DNA from: Sphingomonas sp. S1-29
GTDB taxonomy: Bacteria > Pseudomonadota > Alphaproteobacteria > Sphingomonadales > Sphingomonadaceae
Reading direction: 5' to 3'
Length of the DNA: 64,000 bases
NCBI RefSeq assembly: GCF_026167545.1
Contig: NZ_CP110678.1
Location: 1,609,501-1,673,500, forward strand
The notes under the pieces were generated by a model. It worked only from the letters and a program-made list of their open reading frames with translations. It was not told where the DNA came from and ran no database searches. How positions within the stretch are numbered: position 1 is the stretch's first letter; each line of letters starts with the position of its first letter. A program made the translations under genes and the position numbers. Positions 19,742-31,258 of this stretch are shown here, in pieces.

Positions 19742-20452
19742 ATGAGCGATACGCTTACCCTGTCGGCCGAGACGCGCGAGCGGGTTGGCAAGGGAGCCTC
19801 CCGCGCGCTTCGTCGTGAAGGCCGCGTCCCCGCCGTGATCTACGGCAACAAGCAGGATCCCGTCAGCATCCACGTCGAAGAGCGTGCGCTGATGAAGATG
19901 CTGAACACCGGCCACTTCATGAATTCGGTCGTGATGATCGATGGCGTCGGTTCGGCTATCCGCACCCTGCCCAAGGACGTGACCTTCGACGTCGTCACCG
20001 ATCGTCCGGTGCATGTCGATTTCCTGCGCATCTCGAAGAACGCTTCGGTCACGGTCAACGTGCCGGTGGTGTTCACCGACGAAGCCGGCTCGCCCGGCCT
20101 CAAGAAGGGCGGCGTGCTCAACATCGTTCGCCACGAGCTCGAGCTGGTGGTCGATGCGGGCAACATCCCCGAGCAGATCGAGATCGCGCTGACCGGCCTC
20201 GAAGTCGGCGATTCGATCCACATTTCGAACGTCACGCTGCCCAAGGGCGCCGAGCCGACGATCGACGATCGCGATTTCACCATCGCCACCGTCATCGCGC
20301 CGTCGGCAATGCGCGCCGAGACCCAGGAAGCGCTGGCCGAAGACGCCGCGCTTGCCGAGGCGGCCGCTGCCGAGCAGCAGGCTGACGAGGCTCCCGAGCC
20401 GAACGACGACCATAATGACGACGACAAGATCACCGAGCAGAAGAAGGACTGA
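19742..20452 (+). CDS. rplY: 50S ribosomal protein L25/general stress protein Ctc
   Basis: Binds 5S rRNA in the large ribosomal subunit. The 236-residue long (Ctc) form has the N-terminal L25 domain ([25 protein letters not shown]), a TL5/Ctc C-terminal beta-domain (residues about 95-185), and a very acidic tail ending [20 protein letters not shown] at 19742 has GGAG upstream; an in-frame codon at 19700 is not supported. A strong terminator follows at 20477, separating it from pth. Confidence 0.95.
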   Translation: MSDTLTLSAETRERVGKGASRALRREGRVPAVIYGNKQDPVSIHVEERALMKMLNTGHFMNSVVMIDGVGSAIRTLPKDVTFDVVTDRPVHVDFLRISKNASVTVNVPVVFTDEAGSPGLKKGGVLNIVRHELELVVDAGNIPEQIEIALTGLEVGDSIHISNVTLPKGAEPTIDDRDFTIATVIAPSAMRAETQEALAEDAALAEAAAAEQQADEAPEPNDDHNDDDKITEQKKD

Positions 20453-20476
20453 TCCTTCTTTCTTGCGGTGTGATCG

Positions 20477-20509
20477 GGGCGGGGCAGCGGAAACGCTGTT
20501 CCGCCCTTT
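20477..20509 (+). terminator. Rho-independent terminator of rplY
   Basis: A stem of about 13 base pairs (GGGCGGGGCAGCG with CGCTGTTCCGCCC, two G-T pairs) closes a GAAA tetraloop and is followed by TTT. It begins 25 bp after the rplY stop codon. Confidence 0.85.
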
Positions 20510-20548
20510 CGTTATCCCCCCTCTCGCTATCGCCGAAGGACGCGACCG

Positions 20549-21118
20549 ATGCAGCTTTGGGTAGGCCTGGGCAATCCGGGGCCGCAATATGCGATGCACC
20601 GGCACAATATCGGCTTCATGGCGGTCGATGCGATCGCCGAGGTCCATGGCTTTTCGCCGAGCGCCAAGAAATTCCAGGGCTGGGTGCAGGAGGGGCGGAT
20701 CGGTGGCCAGAAATTGCTGCTGCTCAAGCCCGCGACCTTCATGAACGACAGCGGCCGCGCGGTGCGCGCCGCGATGGATTTCTACAAGCTCGAGCCGCAG
20801 GCCGTGACCCTGTTCTACGACGAGCTCGACCTCGCCCCCTTTCGCGTCAAGGTGAAGCAGGGCGGCGGCGCGGCGGGGCATAACGGCATCCGATCGACGA
20901 TCGCGCATATCGGCGAGGATTTCCGCCGCGTGCGGCTGGGGATCGGCCATCCGGGCCACAAGGACCGCGTGACCGGCTATGTGCTGGGCAATTTCGCCAA
21001 GGCCGAGATCGAGGATCTGACCGACCTGCTGGGTGCGGTCGCGGCGGAGGCAGCGTGGCTTGCCGAGGGGCAGGATGCGCGGTTCATGAGCGACGTCGCG
21101 GTACGGATGGCGCGGTAG
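20549..21118 (+). CDS. pth: Peptidyl-tRNA hydrolase
   Basis: Releases tRNA from peptidyl-tRNAs dropped by ribosomes. The 189-residue product shows GLGNPGPQYAMHRHNIGFMAV with the catalytic His, KPATFMNDSG with the substrate-binding Asn, YDELDLAPF with the Asp, and GGGAAGHNGIRS. The order rplY-pth-ychF, here interrupted by two other genes and repeats, is the conserved alphaproteobacterial neighbourhood. GAAGGA precedes the ATG. Confidence 0.96.
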   Translation: MQLWVGLGNPGPQYAMHRHNIGFMAVDAIAEVHGFSPSAKKFQGWVQEGRIGGQKLLLLKPATFMNDSGRAVRAAMDFYKLEPQAVTLFYDELDLAPFRVKVKQGGGAAGHNGIRSTIAHIGEDFRRVRLGIGHPGHKDRVTGYVLGNFAKAEIEDLTDLLGAVAAEAAWLAEGQDARFMSDVAVRMAR

Positions 21119-21141
21119 GGGGACGGCAACCCACTCCCTTC

Positions 21142-21264
21142 GTCACCCCGGATTTGGTCCGGGGTCCGCCGGGGAACCGACGAGACAGCGGGTTGGCTGG
21201 CGCAACGACCGCCAACCACAGCATCCAGCCGCCCGGTGTACCCCGGACACAGGGCCAAGGTGAC
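21142..21264. repeat. Family A palindromic repeat between pth and the oxygenase-like gene
   Basis: Outer ends GTCACCCCGGA and CAAGGTGAC with inner hairpins CCCCGGATTTGGTCCGGGG and a partial mirror at TACCCCGGACACAGGGCC. It lies 23 bp after pth and supplies most of the gap to the next gene. Confidence 0.72.
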
Positions 21265-21319
21265 GGCTTGGGGTGCGCCCGACATTGTCGCGACCGGCGC
21301 ATCGCGCTACCGCCGCGCC

Positions 21320-21904
21320 ATGCCCATCCGCACGCTCTTCCCGACGCAATTCTACCAGAATCGTATCAGCGACGCAGCGCTGATCGCCGAGCTCGAAGCC
21401 TCGGTGCGAATGCTCGCGCAGGAAGACCGCGCCGGGATCGGCTGGTCGCGCGAGCATGGCTATCGCGGCTATACCTCCTACGCCTCGCTCAACGATCTGC
21501 CGCTGCGCGACCCGGCGTTCGGCGACCTCGTCAGGCACCTCAACCGCCATGTCGCCGCCTTCGCCAAGGCGTGCGCGTTCGATCTGGGCGGGCGCCGGCT
21601 CAAGCTCGACAGCCTGTGGGTGAATGTCCTGCAGCCGGGGGGCACGCATTCGGGGCATATCCATCCGCACAGCGTCGTCTCGGGCACCGTCTATGTCGCG
21701 GTGCCGCCGGGGTCGGGGGCACTCAAGCTCGAGGATCCGCGGCTGCCGATGATGATGGCGGCCCCTGCTCGGCCCGATAGCTTCGTCTATGCCGAGCCCG
21801 AGGTGGGTAGCGTGTTCCTGTGGGAAAGCTGGCTGCGCCATGAGGTGATGCCCAATGCGGGCACGCAGGATCGGATCAGCGTGAGTTTCAACTACCGGAT
21901 TTAG
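21320..21904 (+). CDS. TIGR02466-type protein, putative 2OG-Fe(II) oxygenase
   Basis: A 194-residue protein resembling the TIGR02466 family of putative 2-oxoglutarate/Fe(II)-dependent oxygenases. The double-stranded beta-helix core shows GGTHSGHIHPHSVVSGTVYV (candidate metal-binding His residues) and a C-terminal FLWESWLRHEVMPN ... RISVSFNYRI with the second His and an Arg. It begins MPIRTLFPTQFYQNRI, the typical start of the family. The substrate is unknown. The gene ends 12 bp before a family A repeat and is convergent with the PAP2 gene. Confidence 0.72.
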   Translation: MPIRTLFPTQFYQNRISDAALIAELEASVRMLAQEDRAGIGWSREHGYRGYTSYASLNDLPLRDPAFGDLVRHLNRHVAAFAKACAFDLGGRRLKLDSLWVNVLQPGGTHSGHIHPHSVVSGTVYVAVPPGSGALKLEDPRLPMMMAAPARPDSFVYAEPEVGSVFLWESWLRHEVMPNAGTQDRISVSFNYRI

Positions 21905-21915
21905 CGCTAGGGCGT

Positions 21916-22000
21916 GTCATCCCCGCGAAGGCGGGGATCCAGAGCGCGGGACGAACGGCGGGGTTCGTGGCTCTGGATTCCCGCCTTCGCGGGAATGACG
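21916..22000. repeat. Family A palindromic repeat that encodes the PAP2 C-terminus
   Basis: Outer ends GTCATCCCCGC and GCGGGAATGAC with inner hairpins CCCCGCGAAGGCGGGG and TTCCCGCCTTCGCGGGAA. Read on the minus strand it gives HSREGGNPEPRTP ... SPPSRG and the terminal TGA of the PAP2 gene. Confidence 0.85.
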
Positions 22001-22582
22001 GTGTAAGTGGACCCGCCCGCCGACCGCATTCACCACCCGTTCCGCCGCCCAGCCGATCGCCGCGCCGACGATCACGTCGCTGACATAATGCTTCGCCCGC
22101 GGCACCTGGATGATCGCGACGCTCGCCGCGAGCAGTCGCGCGGGCGCGCCCAGCAAGGGCACCTCGCGCGCCACCGCCTCGGCGACCGCGACCGCGCCCG
22201 CGGTGTGGCCCGAGGGGAACGACGTCAGCTCATGCTCGTGGCTGTCGCCGCTTTCCATCCGATAGCCTTCGACCAGCGCATGATCGGGCCGCGTGCGATC
22301 GACCGAGCGCTTGATCACGTCCTTGATCGCGGTCGCCAGCGCGTGGGTCGCGAGCATCCGCAGCCCGGTGCGCGCGGTGGGTACATGGCGCAGCGCGAGC
22401 CCTGCCACCAGCACCGTCGCCGACAGCGCGATCAGCGGTGGCTGGTCGCCGATCTCGCTCAATTTGCCCGCCTTGCGCACCGCCGGATCGTGGCGCTGCG
22501 GCGCGATCGCGCGGGTTACCGCCAGATCGGCGCGTTCGACCGCGGTGCGCGCGGCCATTCCCATGTCCTTGGCTGTTTTCAT
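21917..22582 (-). CDS. PAP2 family phosphatase
   Basis: A 221-residue membrane phosphatase of the PAP2 superfamily, probably acting on lipid phosphates such as undecaprenyl diphosphate or phosphatidic acid. Motifs: KRSVDRTRP (KX6RP), FPSGHTAG (PSGH) and PRAKHYVSDVIVG (HX3D). The Arg that normally sits six residues before the third-motif His is Gln here, although another Arg lies three residues before it. The last 25 residues come from a palindromic repeat and are probably not part of the ancestral protein. ATG at 22582 is preferred; an in-frame ATG at 22618 adds 12 residues. Confidence 0.85.
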   Translation of the reverse strand: MKTAKDMGMAARTAVERADLAVTRAIAPQRHDPAVRKAGKLSEIGDQPPLIALSATVLVAGLALRHVPTARTGLRMLATHALATAIKDVIKRSVDRTRPDHALVEGYRMESGDSHEHELTSFPSGHTAGAVAVAEAVAREVPLLGAPARLLAASVAIIQVPRAKHYVSDVIVGAAIGWAAERVVNAVGGRVHLHRHSREGGNPEPRTPPFVPRSGSPPSRG

Positions 22583-22705
22583 GCCGCGATAACCCGCGAA
22601 CCCGGCGCACGGGTCCATTTGTCAGTCCCGCGCGCGCGCGCTATGGCCGCGCCATCCTGTCGCCTGCGCGCGGCATCCCGAACTTTCTTCGACAAGGGCA
22701 TCTTC

Positions 22706-23806
22706 ATGGGTTTTCGCTGTGGCATCGTCGGCCTGCCGAACGTGGGCAAATCGACGCTCTTCAACGCGCTGACGCAGACCGCGGCGGCACAGGCGGCGAA
22801 CTACCCGTTCTGCACGATCGAGCCCAATGTCGGCAACGTCGCGGTACCCGACGACCGGCTCGACCGTCTGCAGGAAATCGCGGGCTCGGCCAAGAAGATC
22901 GAAACGCAACTGGGCTTTGTCGACATCGCCGGCCTGGTGCGCGGCGCGAGCAAGGGCGAAGGCCTTGGCAACCAGTTCCTGGGCAATATCCGCGAAGTCG
23001 ACGCTATCGTCCATGTGCTGCGCTGCTTTGAGAATGACGACATCCAGCATGTCGATAACAAGGTCGATCCGATCGCCGATGCCGAGACGGTCGAGACCGA
23101 GCTGATGCTGTCGGACCTCGAAAGCCTGGAAAAGCGCGTGCCCAACCTCGTCAAAAAGGGCACCCAAGGGGACAAGGAGGCCAAGGCCGCCGCCGCGGTG
23201 CTCGGCCGCGCGCTCGACCTGCTGCGCGAGGGCAAGCCCGCGCGGCTGACCGAGGTGAAGGACCCCGAGGACGCACGGCTGCTCGCGCAGGCGCAGTTGC
23301 TGACCGCAAAGCCCGTGCTCTACGTCTGCAACGTCAACGAGGAACATGCCGCCGAGGGCAACGCCTTCTCGGCGCGGGTGTTCGAAAAGGCCAAGGCCGA
23401 GGGCGCCGAAGCCGTGGTGGTATCGGCGGCGATCGAGGCCGAGATCGCGACGATGCCCGCCGAAGACCGCGCCGAGTTCCTCGCCGAACTGGGGCTCAGC
23501 GAAACCGGCCTCGCGCGCGTCATCCGCGCCGGGTACAAGCTACTCCACCTGCTGACCTTCTTCACCGTCGGTCCCAAGGAAGCCCGCGCCTGGACGGTCG
23601 AGGTCGGCGCCAAGGCACCGCAGGCGGCGGGCGAAATCCACACCGATTTCGAACGCGGCTTCATCCGCGCCGAAACGATCGCGTTCGACGATTATATCGC
23701 GTTCAAGGGCGAAAGCGGCGCGCGCGACAACGGCAAGCTGCGCTCGGAGGGCAAGGAATATGTCGTCCAGGATGGCGACGTGCTGCTCTTCCGCTTCAAC
23801 GTTTAG
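22706..23806 (+). CDS. ychF: Ribosome-binding ATPase YchF
   Basis: OLA1/YchF-type P-loop NTPase that binds ribosomes and prefers ATP over GTP. The 366-residue product has Walker [10 protein letters not shown], switch [19 protein letters not shown], the non-canonical G4 CNVNEE (the change that underlies ATP preference), and a C-terminal TGS domain ([26 protein letters not shown] ... [14 protein letters not shown]). ATG at 22706 matches the family start MGFRCGIVG. The pth-ychF neighbourhood is conserved in alphaproteobacteria. Confidence 0.97.
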   Translation: MGFRCGIVGLPNVGKSTLFNALTQTAAAQAANYPFCTIEPNVGNVAVPDDRLDRLQEIAGSAKKIETQLGFVDIAGLVRGASKGEGLGNQFLGNIREVDAIVHVLRCFENDDIQHVDNKVDPIADAETVETELMLSDLESLEKRVPNLVKKGTQGDKEAKAAAAVLGRALDLLREGKPARLTEVKDPEDARLLAQAQLLTAKPVLYVCNVNEEHAAEGNAFSARVFEKAKAEGAEAVVVSAAIEAEIATMPAEDRAEFLAELGLSETGLARVIRAGYKLLHLLTFFTVGPKEARAWTVEVGAKAPQAAGEIHTDFERGFIRAETIAFDDYIAFKGESGARDNGKLRSEGKEYVVQDGDVLLFRFNV

Positions 23807-23955
23807 GCGCGCGCCGGCGGGCTGCGCCGACGGGTAGGGCTTTGGGCTGGGCGAGGAACGTTTGCCCGCTCCGGTCGCTTTTGGGTGCAACCGCAGCGGC
23901 AGCCGCCCCCCTTGGGGTGGCAGGCGCTCGCCCGGCCGACCGCCAAGGAGCCCCT

Positions 23956-25464
23956 ATGACCCAGCCCTATGCCTCGTTCGAGCAACTCTACATCGCCGGC
24001 AAATGGCGCGCCGGCGGCAGCAAGCCCAAGCCCAACCTCAACCCCTGGACCGAGGAAGTGCTGTTCGACGCGCCGCAGGGCAATGTCGACGATTTGAACG
24101 ACGCGTATGAAGCCGCGCGCACCGCCCAGCCCGATTGGGCGGCGAAGCTCCCCTCCGAGCGCGCGCAGGTCTTCGCTGCCGCTGCCAAGATCATGGAAGC
24201 GCGCCGCGACGAGATCATCGGCTGGCTGGTGCGCGAGGCGGGATCGACCTTGCTCAAGGCCGCGCTCGAATGGAAGGCGGTCTATGGCGTGATGCTCGAG
24301 GCGGCGAGCCTGCCCTATATGGTCGAGGGGCGGATCCTGCCCAACGACACGCCGGGCAAGGAAAGCCGCGTCTACCGCAAGCCGGTGGGCGTCGTCGGCG
24401 TCATCTCGCCGTGGAATTTCCCGCACCAGCTCTCGGCGCGGTCGATCGCGCCGACAATGGCGGTGGGCAATGCGGTGGTGCTCAAGCCCGCATCGGACAC
24501 CCCCGTCACCGGCGGGCTGTGGTTCGCCAAATTGTTCGAGGAAGCAGGTCTGCCCGGCGGCGTGCTCAACGTCATTTCGGGCTCGGGCGGCGAGATCGGC
24601 GACGCATTCGTCGGCCACCGCGTGCCGCGCGTCATCTCGTTCACCGGCTCGACCCCGGTCGGGCGCGGAATCGGCAAGGCGGCGTATGCGGCCGACATTA
24701 TCAAGCGGCTCGAGCTCGAACTGGGGGGCGACAGCCCGCTGGTGGTGCTCGCCGACGCCGATCTTGACCTGGCGGTGAAGGCCGCGGTGTTCGGCAAATA
24801 TCTCCACCAGGGACAGATCTGCATGATCGCCAACCGCTTGGTGGTCGAAGCGCCGATCTACGACGCATTCGTCGATCGCTTCGCCGCGGCGGTGCAGGCG
24901 CTGCCGATCAACGGCCCCGACGATCCGACGACGATGATCGGCCCGATCATCAATCGCGGCCAGCTCGAAAGCGTACAGGAGTTGATCGGCAAGGCACGCG
25001 ATGCCGGCTATCGCCAGCTCGCGGGCGGCGACGCCGACGGGCTGGTGCTGCCGCCGCACGCTTTTGCCGATGTTGCCGCCGACGGTCCGCTCCATCGGCA
25101 GGAAATTTTCGGCCCGATGGCGCCGATCATCCGCGCTACCGACGAAGCCGACGCGCTGCGGATCGCCAACGACACCGATTACGGGCTTTCGTCGGCGGTG
25201 TTCACCCGCGACCTGGAGAAGGGCGTGCGTTTCGCGCGATCGATCGAGGCGGGGATGGCGCACGTCAACGACCAGCCGGTCAACGACCTGCCCTTCAGCC
25301 CCTTCGGCGGCGACAAGAACAGCGGGATCGGCCGCTTCAACGGCCGCTGGGCGGTCGATGCCTTCACCACCGACCAGTGGGTGACGGTGCAGCACCAGCC
25401 CCGCGCCTACCCCACCGACGCGCGCCAATTATCCCCCGCCGAAGCCGCGAGCGTCGGCGGCTAG
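23956..25464 (+). CDS. Aldehyde dehydrogenase (benzaldehyde/vanillin dehydrogenase-like)
   Basis: A 502-residue NAD(P)-dependent aldehyde dehydrogenase. It shows ISPWNFPHQLS (cofactor-binding strand), FTGSTPVGRGIG, the general-base Glu in LELELGGDSPL, and the catalytic Cys in HQGQICMIANR. Overall similarity suggests the benzaldehyde/aromatic aldehyde branch, but the substrate is inferred only. AAGGAG ends five bases before ATG 23956, so the longer in-frame start at 23842 is rejected. It stands alone: ychF lies upstream and a decayed region downstream. Confidence 0.88.
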   Translation: MTQPYASFEQLYIAGKWRAGGSKPKPNLNPWTEEVLFDAPQGNVDDLNDAYEAARTAQPDWAAKLPSERAQVFAAAAKIMEARRDEIIGWLVREAGSTLLKAALEWKAVYGVMLEAASLPYMVEGRILPNDTPGKESRVYRKPVGVVGVISPWNFPHQLSARSIAPTMAVGNAVVLKPASDTPVTGGLWFAKLFEEAGLPGGVLNVISGSGGEIGDAFVGHRVPRVISFTGSTPVGRGIGKAAYAADIIKRLELELGGDSPLVVLADADLDLAVKAAVFGKYLHQGQICMIANRLVVEAPIYDAFVDRFAAAVQALPINGPDDPTTMIGPIINRGQLESVQELIGKARDAGYRQLAGGDADGLVLPPHAFADVAADGPLHRQEIFGPMAPIIRATDEADALRIANDTDYGLSSAVFTRDLEKGVRFARSIEAGMAHVNDQPVNDLPFSPFGGDKNSGIGRFNGRWAVDAFTTDQWVTVQHQPRAYPTDARQLSPAEAASVGG

Positions 25465-25582
25465 GCCAGGAACCGCGAAGCGGGCAAGGCTCGCCGTTCG
25501 ACAGGCGCAAGGGCGAACGGCTGGTCGGTGGCTCATATCGCGGTCCAGGCCGGCGCACCCCCCGCGCGCGCACCGACCGCGA

Positions 25583-25717
25583 TCAGGATGTCCGCGGCTT
25601 GGCGGCTGCTGCCGCGACGCCGATGATCAGGCTGGTGGTAAAGACGATCCCGTCATTCGCCCCCAGCACCGCGGCGCGCAGCCACCCGGCACGCGACACG
25701 AAGTGGCGCTCGCGATG
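25583..25717 (-). pseudogene. Remnant of a VIT1/CCC1-type iron/manganese transporter
   Basis: The stretch encodes HRERHFVSRAGWLRAAVLGA followed by NDGIVFTTSLIIGVAAAAA, the N-terminus of VIT/nodulin-21-type transporters (normally about 230 residues). After residue 45 the frame breaks; a further piece, ADILIAVGARAGG, can be read in another frame down to about 25525 before a stop. No remaining two-thirds of the gene is present. The rest of the 539-bp gap (25465-26003) contains no convincing gene. Confidence 0.7.
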
Positions 25718-26003
25718 CAACGCCAGCCGGGTCACTGCCGCGGTCGCCGCCGGAACGATCGCAGGCCAGGCATCGGCAATCTCCTTTCGGAAGCTATGGT
25801 TCGGCGCTGACGTGCCGGCCACCCAAGGCCATCCTGCGGGACCGCGGGGGTGCTCGATATACGCGATTACCGCACCGCGTCGGGCCGCGATCCAAAATCG
25901 TTGCGGTTGCGAACCGGCAGGCGGAACATCGCGGCGGGTGCGGGGTTGAAGCAGACAGCCATCGCGGCAGGCTCCGACGACGGCAGCATCAAGGCGATCC
26001 ATC

Positions 26004-26924
26004 ATGAAGACCTATTTTCGCATTGCAGTCGCCACCGGTGCGCTGTTGTTGTCCTCCAATGCAGCAGCGCAAGTTCAACCGCAGGGGGGCGACTTGCTGG
26101 GCAGGCTGCTGGGGTCGGTATTCGGCACCAACCAGCAAGCAAGCGAGCGGACGCTCGATGCCGATTGGGACCAGCGCCGCCGCCCGTTCGCCGAGCGCGG
26201 TCCGGTGCTCGACGAACGGATCGATGCGGCCGTTCGTGACCGATCGATCGATCGCTATGAAGCCGAGCAGATGCGCCGCGAATATGACGAGATCGTCAGG
26301 CTCGAAGCGCAATATTCGGCCAACGGCAGCGTTTCCGATGCCGAGCGCAACGACCTGCGGATGCGGTATCGCGCGCTCAACCAGCGCGTCGGCGGCCAAG
26401 GCTCAGGACAGGGCTACGGCCAAACCGGGAACCAAAACCAGGGTCGCTGGCAGCCGATCGCGGGGCGCAACGCCGAATTCGAACAGCGCATCTCGGCAGG
26501 GCTGCGCAACCGCAGCCTGACACAGGCCGAGGCGAACGAGCTTCGCAGCGAATGGCGCTCGCTCGGCCAGGTCGAAGCGGGGTACCAGCGCGGCGGGATC
26601 GATACGCGCGAACAGGCCGAATTGTGGAACCGCTACAATGCGATCGACGATCGGCTGGGTGGCGGCGGTGCGCAGGGCGGCGGTTACGGCTATGGCGACG
26701 ATCGCAACACCGCGCGCTGGAACCAGCTGGGAACGCAGCTCACCAGCGCCGAGCGCAACGGAACGATCGACCGCGCCCAGGCGGTGCAGGTGCGCGCGCA
26801 GCTCGCAGACCTAGCGCGGCTCGACGCCGCCTATGCCGGCAGCGGCTACACTGCCGACGAACGCGGGTATCTGACACGGCGCTATGCCGATCTTGCGCAG
26901 ATGGTCGGTACCAACCGCCGCTGA
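26004..26924 (+). CDS. Secreted protein with three tandem helical repeats, unknown function
   Basis: A 306-residue exported protein with a signal peptide (MKTYFRIAVATGALLLSSNAAAQ) and three repeats of about 65-75 residues, at roughly 65-130, 157-219 and 240-302. Each reads R.I..(G/A)(L/V)R(N/D)(R/G)(S/T)(L/I)D..EA..LR.E...L..LEA.Y...G....E...L..RY..L...(V/L)G. The repeats are predicted amphipathic helix pairs with many Arg and Glu. Gly/Gln-rich linkers separate them (GGQGSGQGYGQTGNQNQG and GGGGAQGGGYGYGDDRN). I do not recognise a named domain. It is flanked by a pseudogene and a convergent EAL gene. Confidence 0.8.
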   Translation: MKTYFRIAVATGALLLSSNAAAQVQPQGGDLLGRLLGSVFGTNQQASERTLDADWDQRRRPFAERGPVLDERIDAAVRDRSIDRYEAEQMRREYDEIVRLEAQYSANGSVSDAERNDLRMRYRALNQRVGGQGSGQGYGQTGNQNQGRWQPIAGRNAEFEQRISAGLRNRSLTQAEANELRSEWRSLGQVEAGYQRGGIDTREQAELWNRYNAIDDRLGGGGAQGGGYGYGDDRNTARWNQLGTQLTSAERNGTIDRAQAVQVRAQLADLARLDAAYAGSGYTADERGYLTRRYADLAQMVGTNRR

Positions 26925-27006
26925 TCGTGAAACGGGGGCGGTGCGGGGTCGGTACTCGCACTGCCCGCGTTCACGCCTCGATCGCGGGCAGCCGTTGCCC
27001 GGCCGA

Positions 27007-29343
27007 TCAAGCCGCCGCCAGCGCATCCTGCTTGGCCAGCAACGCCGCCAGCGCGGTTGCCGGCACCGGCCGACTGATCAGATAGCCCTGCGCCATGTCG
27101 CAGCCGATCGAGCGTAGATAGGCAAGACACGGTGCGTCCTCGACGCCTTCGGCAACCACTTTCAGGCCGAGTTCGTGCGCCAGGTCGACCGTCGATCGCA
27201 CCAATACGGCGTCGGCGCGGTTGGTGTGCGCGAACTGGACGAAGCTGCGGTCGATCTTCAGTTCGTCGAGCGGTAACTGCTTGATATAGCTGAGCGTCGA
27301 CTGGCCGGTGCCATAATCGTCCATCGAGATGCGCACGCCCAGCGCACGGAACGCCCCCAGCGCGGCCGCGGCGCCGGCGGGATCGCTCATTGCCGCCGAT
27401 TCGGTGACTTCGAAGGTCAGCATCGCCGGCGCGATCCCCGTGCGTTCGATCCGTTCGCGCACCAGTGCCATGAATTCGGGCGAGGCGACCAGCTTGGCCG
27501 AGAGGTTCACCGCACCGGTGACGGGGGTTCCCGCCGCCGCCCATGCCTGAAGGTCGGCGATCGTGCGCTCGAGCACCGCAAGCGTCAGCCCGGTGATCCG
27601 CCCGCCCTTCTCGGCGATGGGTATGAAGAGGTCGGGGCGCAGATAGCCGCGCGTCGGGTGGCGCCAGCGAACCAACGCCTCGACGCTGGTGATCCGATCG
27701 GTGGCAAGGTCGAGCTTGGGCTGGTAGGCCACCTCGATCTCACCATTGGCAACGGCATCGTCGAGCTCGCCCAGCAACGACAATTCGTTCGAGAGGTCGC
27801 CTTCGTCGCTGCTGCCGTGCAACTGCCAGGCGTCGCCTGCGCTGGCTGCGTGGTCGGCGGCGAGCGCCGCATTGGCGCAGGCGCGGACGACGTCACCCGC
27901 CAAGTCCTCGGCGGCGCCGAAGGCGAGCACGACATCGACGCGGCGTCCTTCGACTTCGACCGGGCTCAGCATCGCCGCGCTGAGCGCTTCGAAGCGGTCG
28001 CCGACGTCGCCAAGTTCGACGTCGCATTCCCACGCCAGCAGCCGGTCTTCGATCCGGTAGATCGCATGGCCCGCGGCGACCAATGCCAAGCGATCGCGCA
28101 CGCGGCAGACCAGCGGTGCGATCTGGCCGGGCGAAAGTCCCGCGGCAAGCTTGTCGAATTCGACGATTCGCGCGGTGGCGATCCGGATCGGCGTTGCGCG
28201 GTGCAGGGTCTCGCGCATCGCAAAGCGGTTGGGCATGCCGGTTTCTGCGTCCTGCGCGCGGCGGCGGTGCAGCATCGCCAGCATGCGGCGGACGAGCGCG
28301 ATGATCGATGCCGTGGCAATGATGACGAGCCCGGGAACCAGCGCCGGATACGCGCCCAGTGTCGATTCGAGGATGAGTGCGGCGGCAAAAAGCACCGCAG
28401 GCGCGGCGAAAATGGTGATCAGCAGCGGCGCGCGGCGGCGCATACGAAGGATCGCCGCTGCCAGCGCGAGCGCGATCGCCGCGGCCCAACCCCACCCTAT
28501 CCGGACCGGAATGCCGCGCAACAGCGTTTCGGTCGCCAGCGCCTGGACGACCACCCCGGGGATGACGCCGAAGCGCGGCACGCCATAGCGATCGCCGATC
28601 TCCACCGCCGTCGCGCCGATCAGCACGCGCTTGCCAGCGATCGTCGCAGGGTCGAACCGGCCGTCGCGAATATCGACGAAGCTGTGGCGCGGGATGGTCG
28701 CTGGATCGATCGCGAAGTCGATCGGGAAATGGAGCCCGGCGCTGCCCGCGCGCTCGGCCACCATCGCCGAAAGCGAAGGCCGCGCGACCCCGGCGGTCAC
28801 CACCCCCAGCGGCGCTTCGCGGACCTGCCCGTCGCTATCGGGGGCCATGCTGACCGCCGCGAGCACCGCATGATCGCGCAGCATCGGCGCGGGGAGCATG
28901 TCGATCATCTGGCTCGCGCCGTTGCTCGCCTGCTGGGTCAGCGTCGGCAGCACCACCCCGCCGCCCGCGCGGCGCAGCGCGGCGGCGAGCGCCAGGTCAC
29001 CCGAAGGGTTGGCCGAGGGCGATGAAAAATCGACATCGAACGCGATCAACCCCGCGCCGGCGGCGTGCAGCCGATCGAGGACACGCGCATGTTCCTCGCG
29101 GTCCCACGGCCAGCGATTGATCGCGCGCAGGCTGCGGGCGTCGATCTCGACGATATGGATTTCGCCGCTCGCGTTGGTGTCGCGCAGATGGAACCGCACG
29201 TCGCGCAACAGCCGCTCGAGCCCCTGGCCGGTGCTGGTCGTGCCGGCGATCAGTCCAGCGATCGCGGCGATCGCTAGCAATGCTAGCGACAGGCGCCGGG
29301 AAATCGCGATCGGACCGGCGGGTATGGCGAACAAGCGCGACAT
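27007..29343 (-). CDS. CHASE2 - degenerate GGDEF - EAL cyclic-di-GMP phosphodiesterase
   Basis: A 778-residue membrane signalling protein. Order: N-terminal TM helix (residues about 16-35), extracytoplasmic CHASE2 sensor (40-285), TM helices (about 290-360), a GGDEF-like domain that has lost its motif ([10 protein letters not shown] where YRIGGDEF is expected), and a complete EAL domain with [42 protein letters not shown] and AQGY. It should hydrolyse c-di-GMP. It lies 45 bp downstream of the FecR/PE-repeat gene in the same direction and is probably in one operon with it. The CHASE2 ligand is unknown. Confidence 0.9.
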   Translation of the reverse strand: MSRLFAIPAGPIAISRRLSLALLAIAAIAGLIAGTTSTGQGLERLLRDVRFHLRDTNASGEIHIVEIDARSLRAINRWPWDREEHARVLDRLHAAGAGLIAFDVDFSSPSANPSGDLALAAALRRAGGGVVLPTLTQQASNGASQMIDMLPAPMLRDHAVLAAVSMAPDSDGQVREAPLGVVTAGVARPSLSAMVAERAGSAGLHFPIDFAIDPATIPRHSFVDIRDGRFDPATIAGKRVLIGATAVEIGDRYGVPRFGVIPGVVVQALATETLLRGIPVRIGWGWAAAIALALAAAILRMRRRAPLLITIFAAPAVLFAAALILESTLGAYPALVPGLVIIATASIIALVRRMLAMLHRRRAQDAETGMPNRFAMRETLHRATPIRIATARIVEFDKLAAGLSPGQIAPLVCRVRDRLALVAAGHAIYRIEDRLLAWECDVELGDVGDRFEALSAAMLSPVEVEGRRVDVVLAFGAAEDLAGDVVRACANAALAADHAASAGDAWQLHGSSDEGDLSNELSLLGELDDAVANGEIEVAYQPKLDLATDRITSVEALVRWRHPTRGYLRPDLFIPIAEKGGRITGLTLAVLERTIADLQAWAAAGTPVTGAVNLSAKLVASPEFMALVRERIERTGIAPAMLTFEVTESAAMSDPAGAAAALGAFRALGVRISMDDYGTGQSTLSYIKQLPLDELKIDRSFVQFAHTNRADAVLVRSTVDLAHELGLKVVAEGVEDAPCLAYLRSIGCDMAQGYLISRPVPATALAALLAKQDALAAA

Positions 29344-29388
29344 TCCCTGCCTCTACCGGTCAAACATCAACAGCCGATGACCAGCCGG

Positions 29389-31113
<1,725 letters not shown>

Positions 31114-31258
31114 GACAAAACCTCACTTTTGGACCCCCAGCGTAGCGCCGCAGCCTTTCATTGCTGTTCGATGGCATGGTTAAGACGTAGCGAACTTACC
31201 TTTTCCTAACGCCTCGCGTCCTAACCCTCGATCTGAATAGTGTTGCGTGGGGTTCTGC

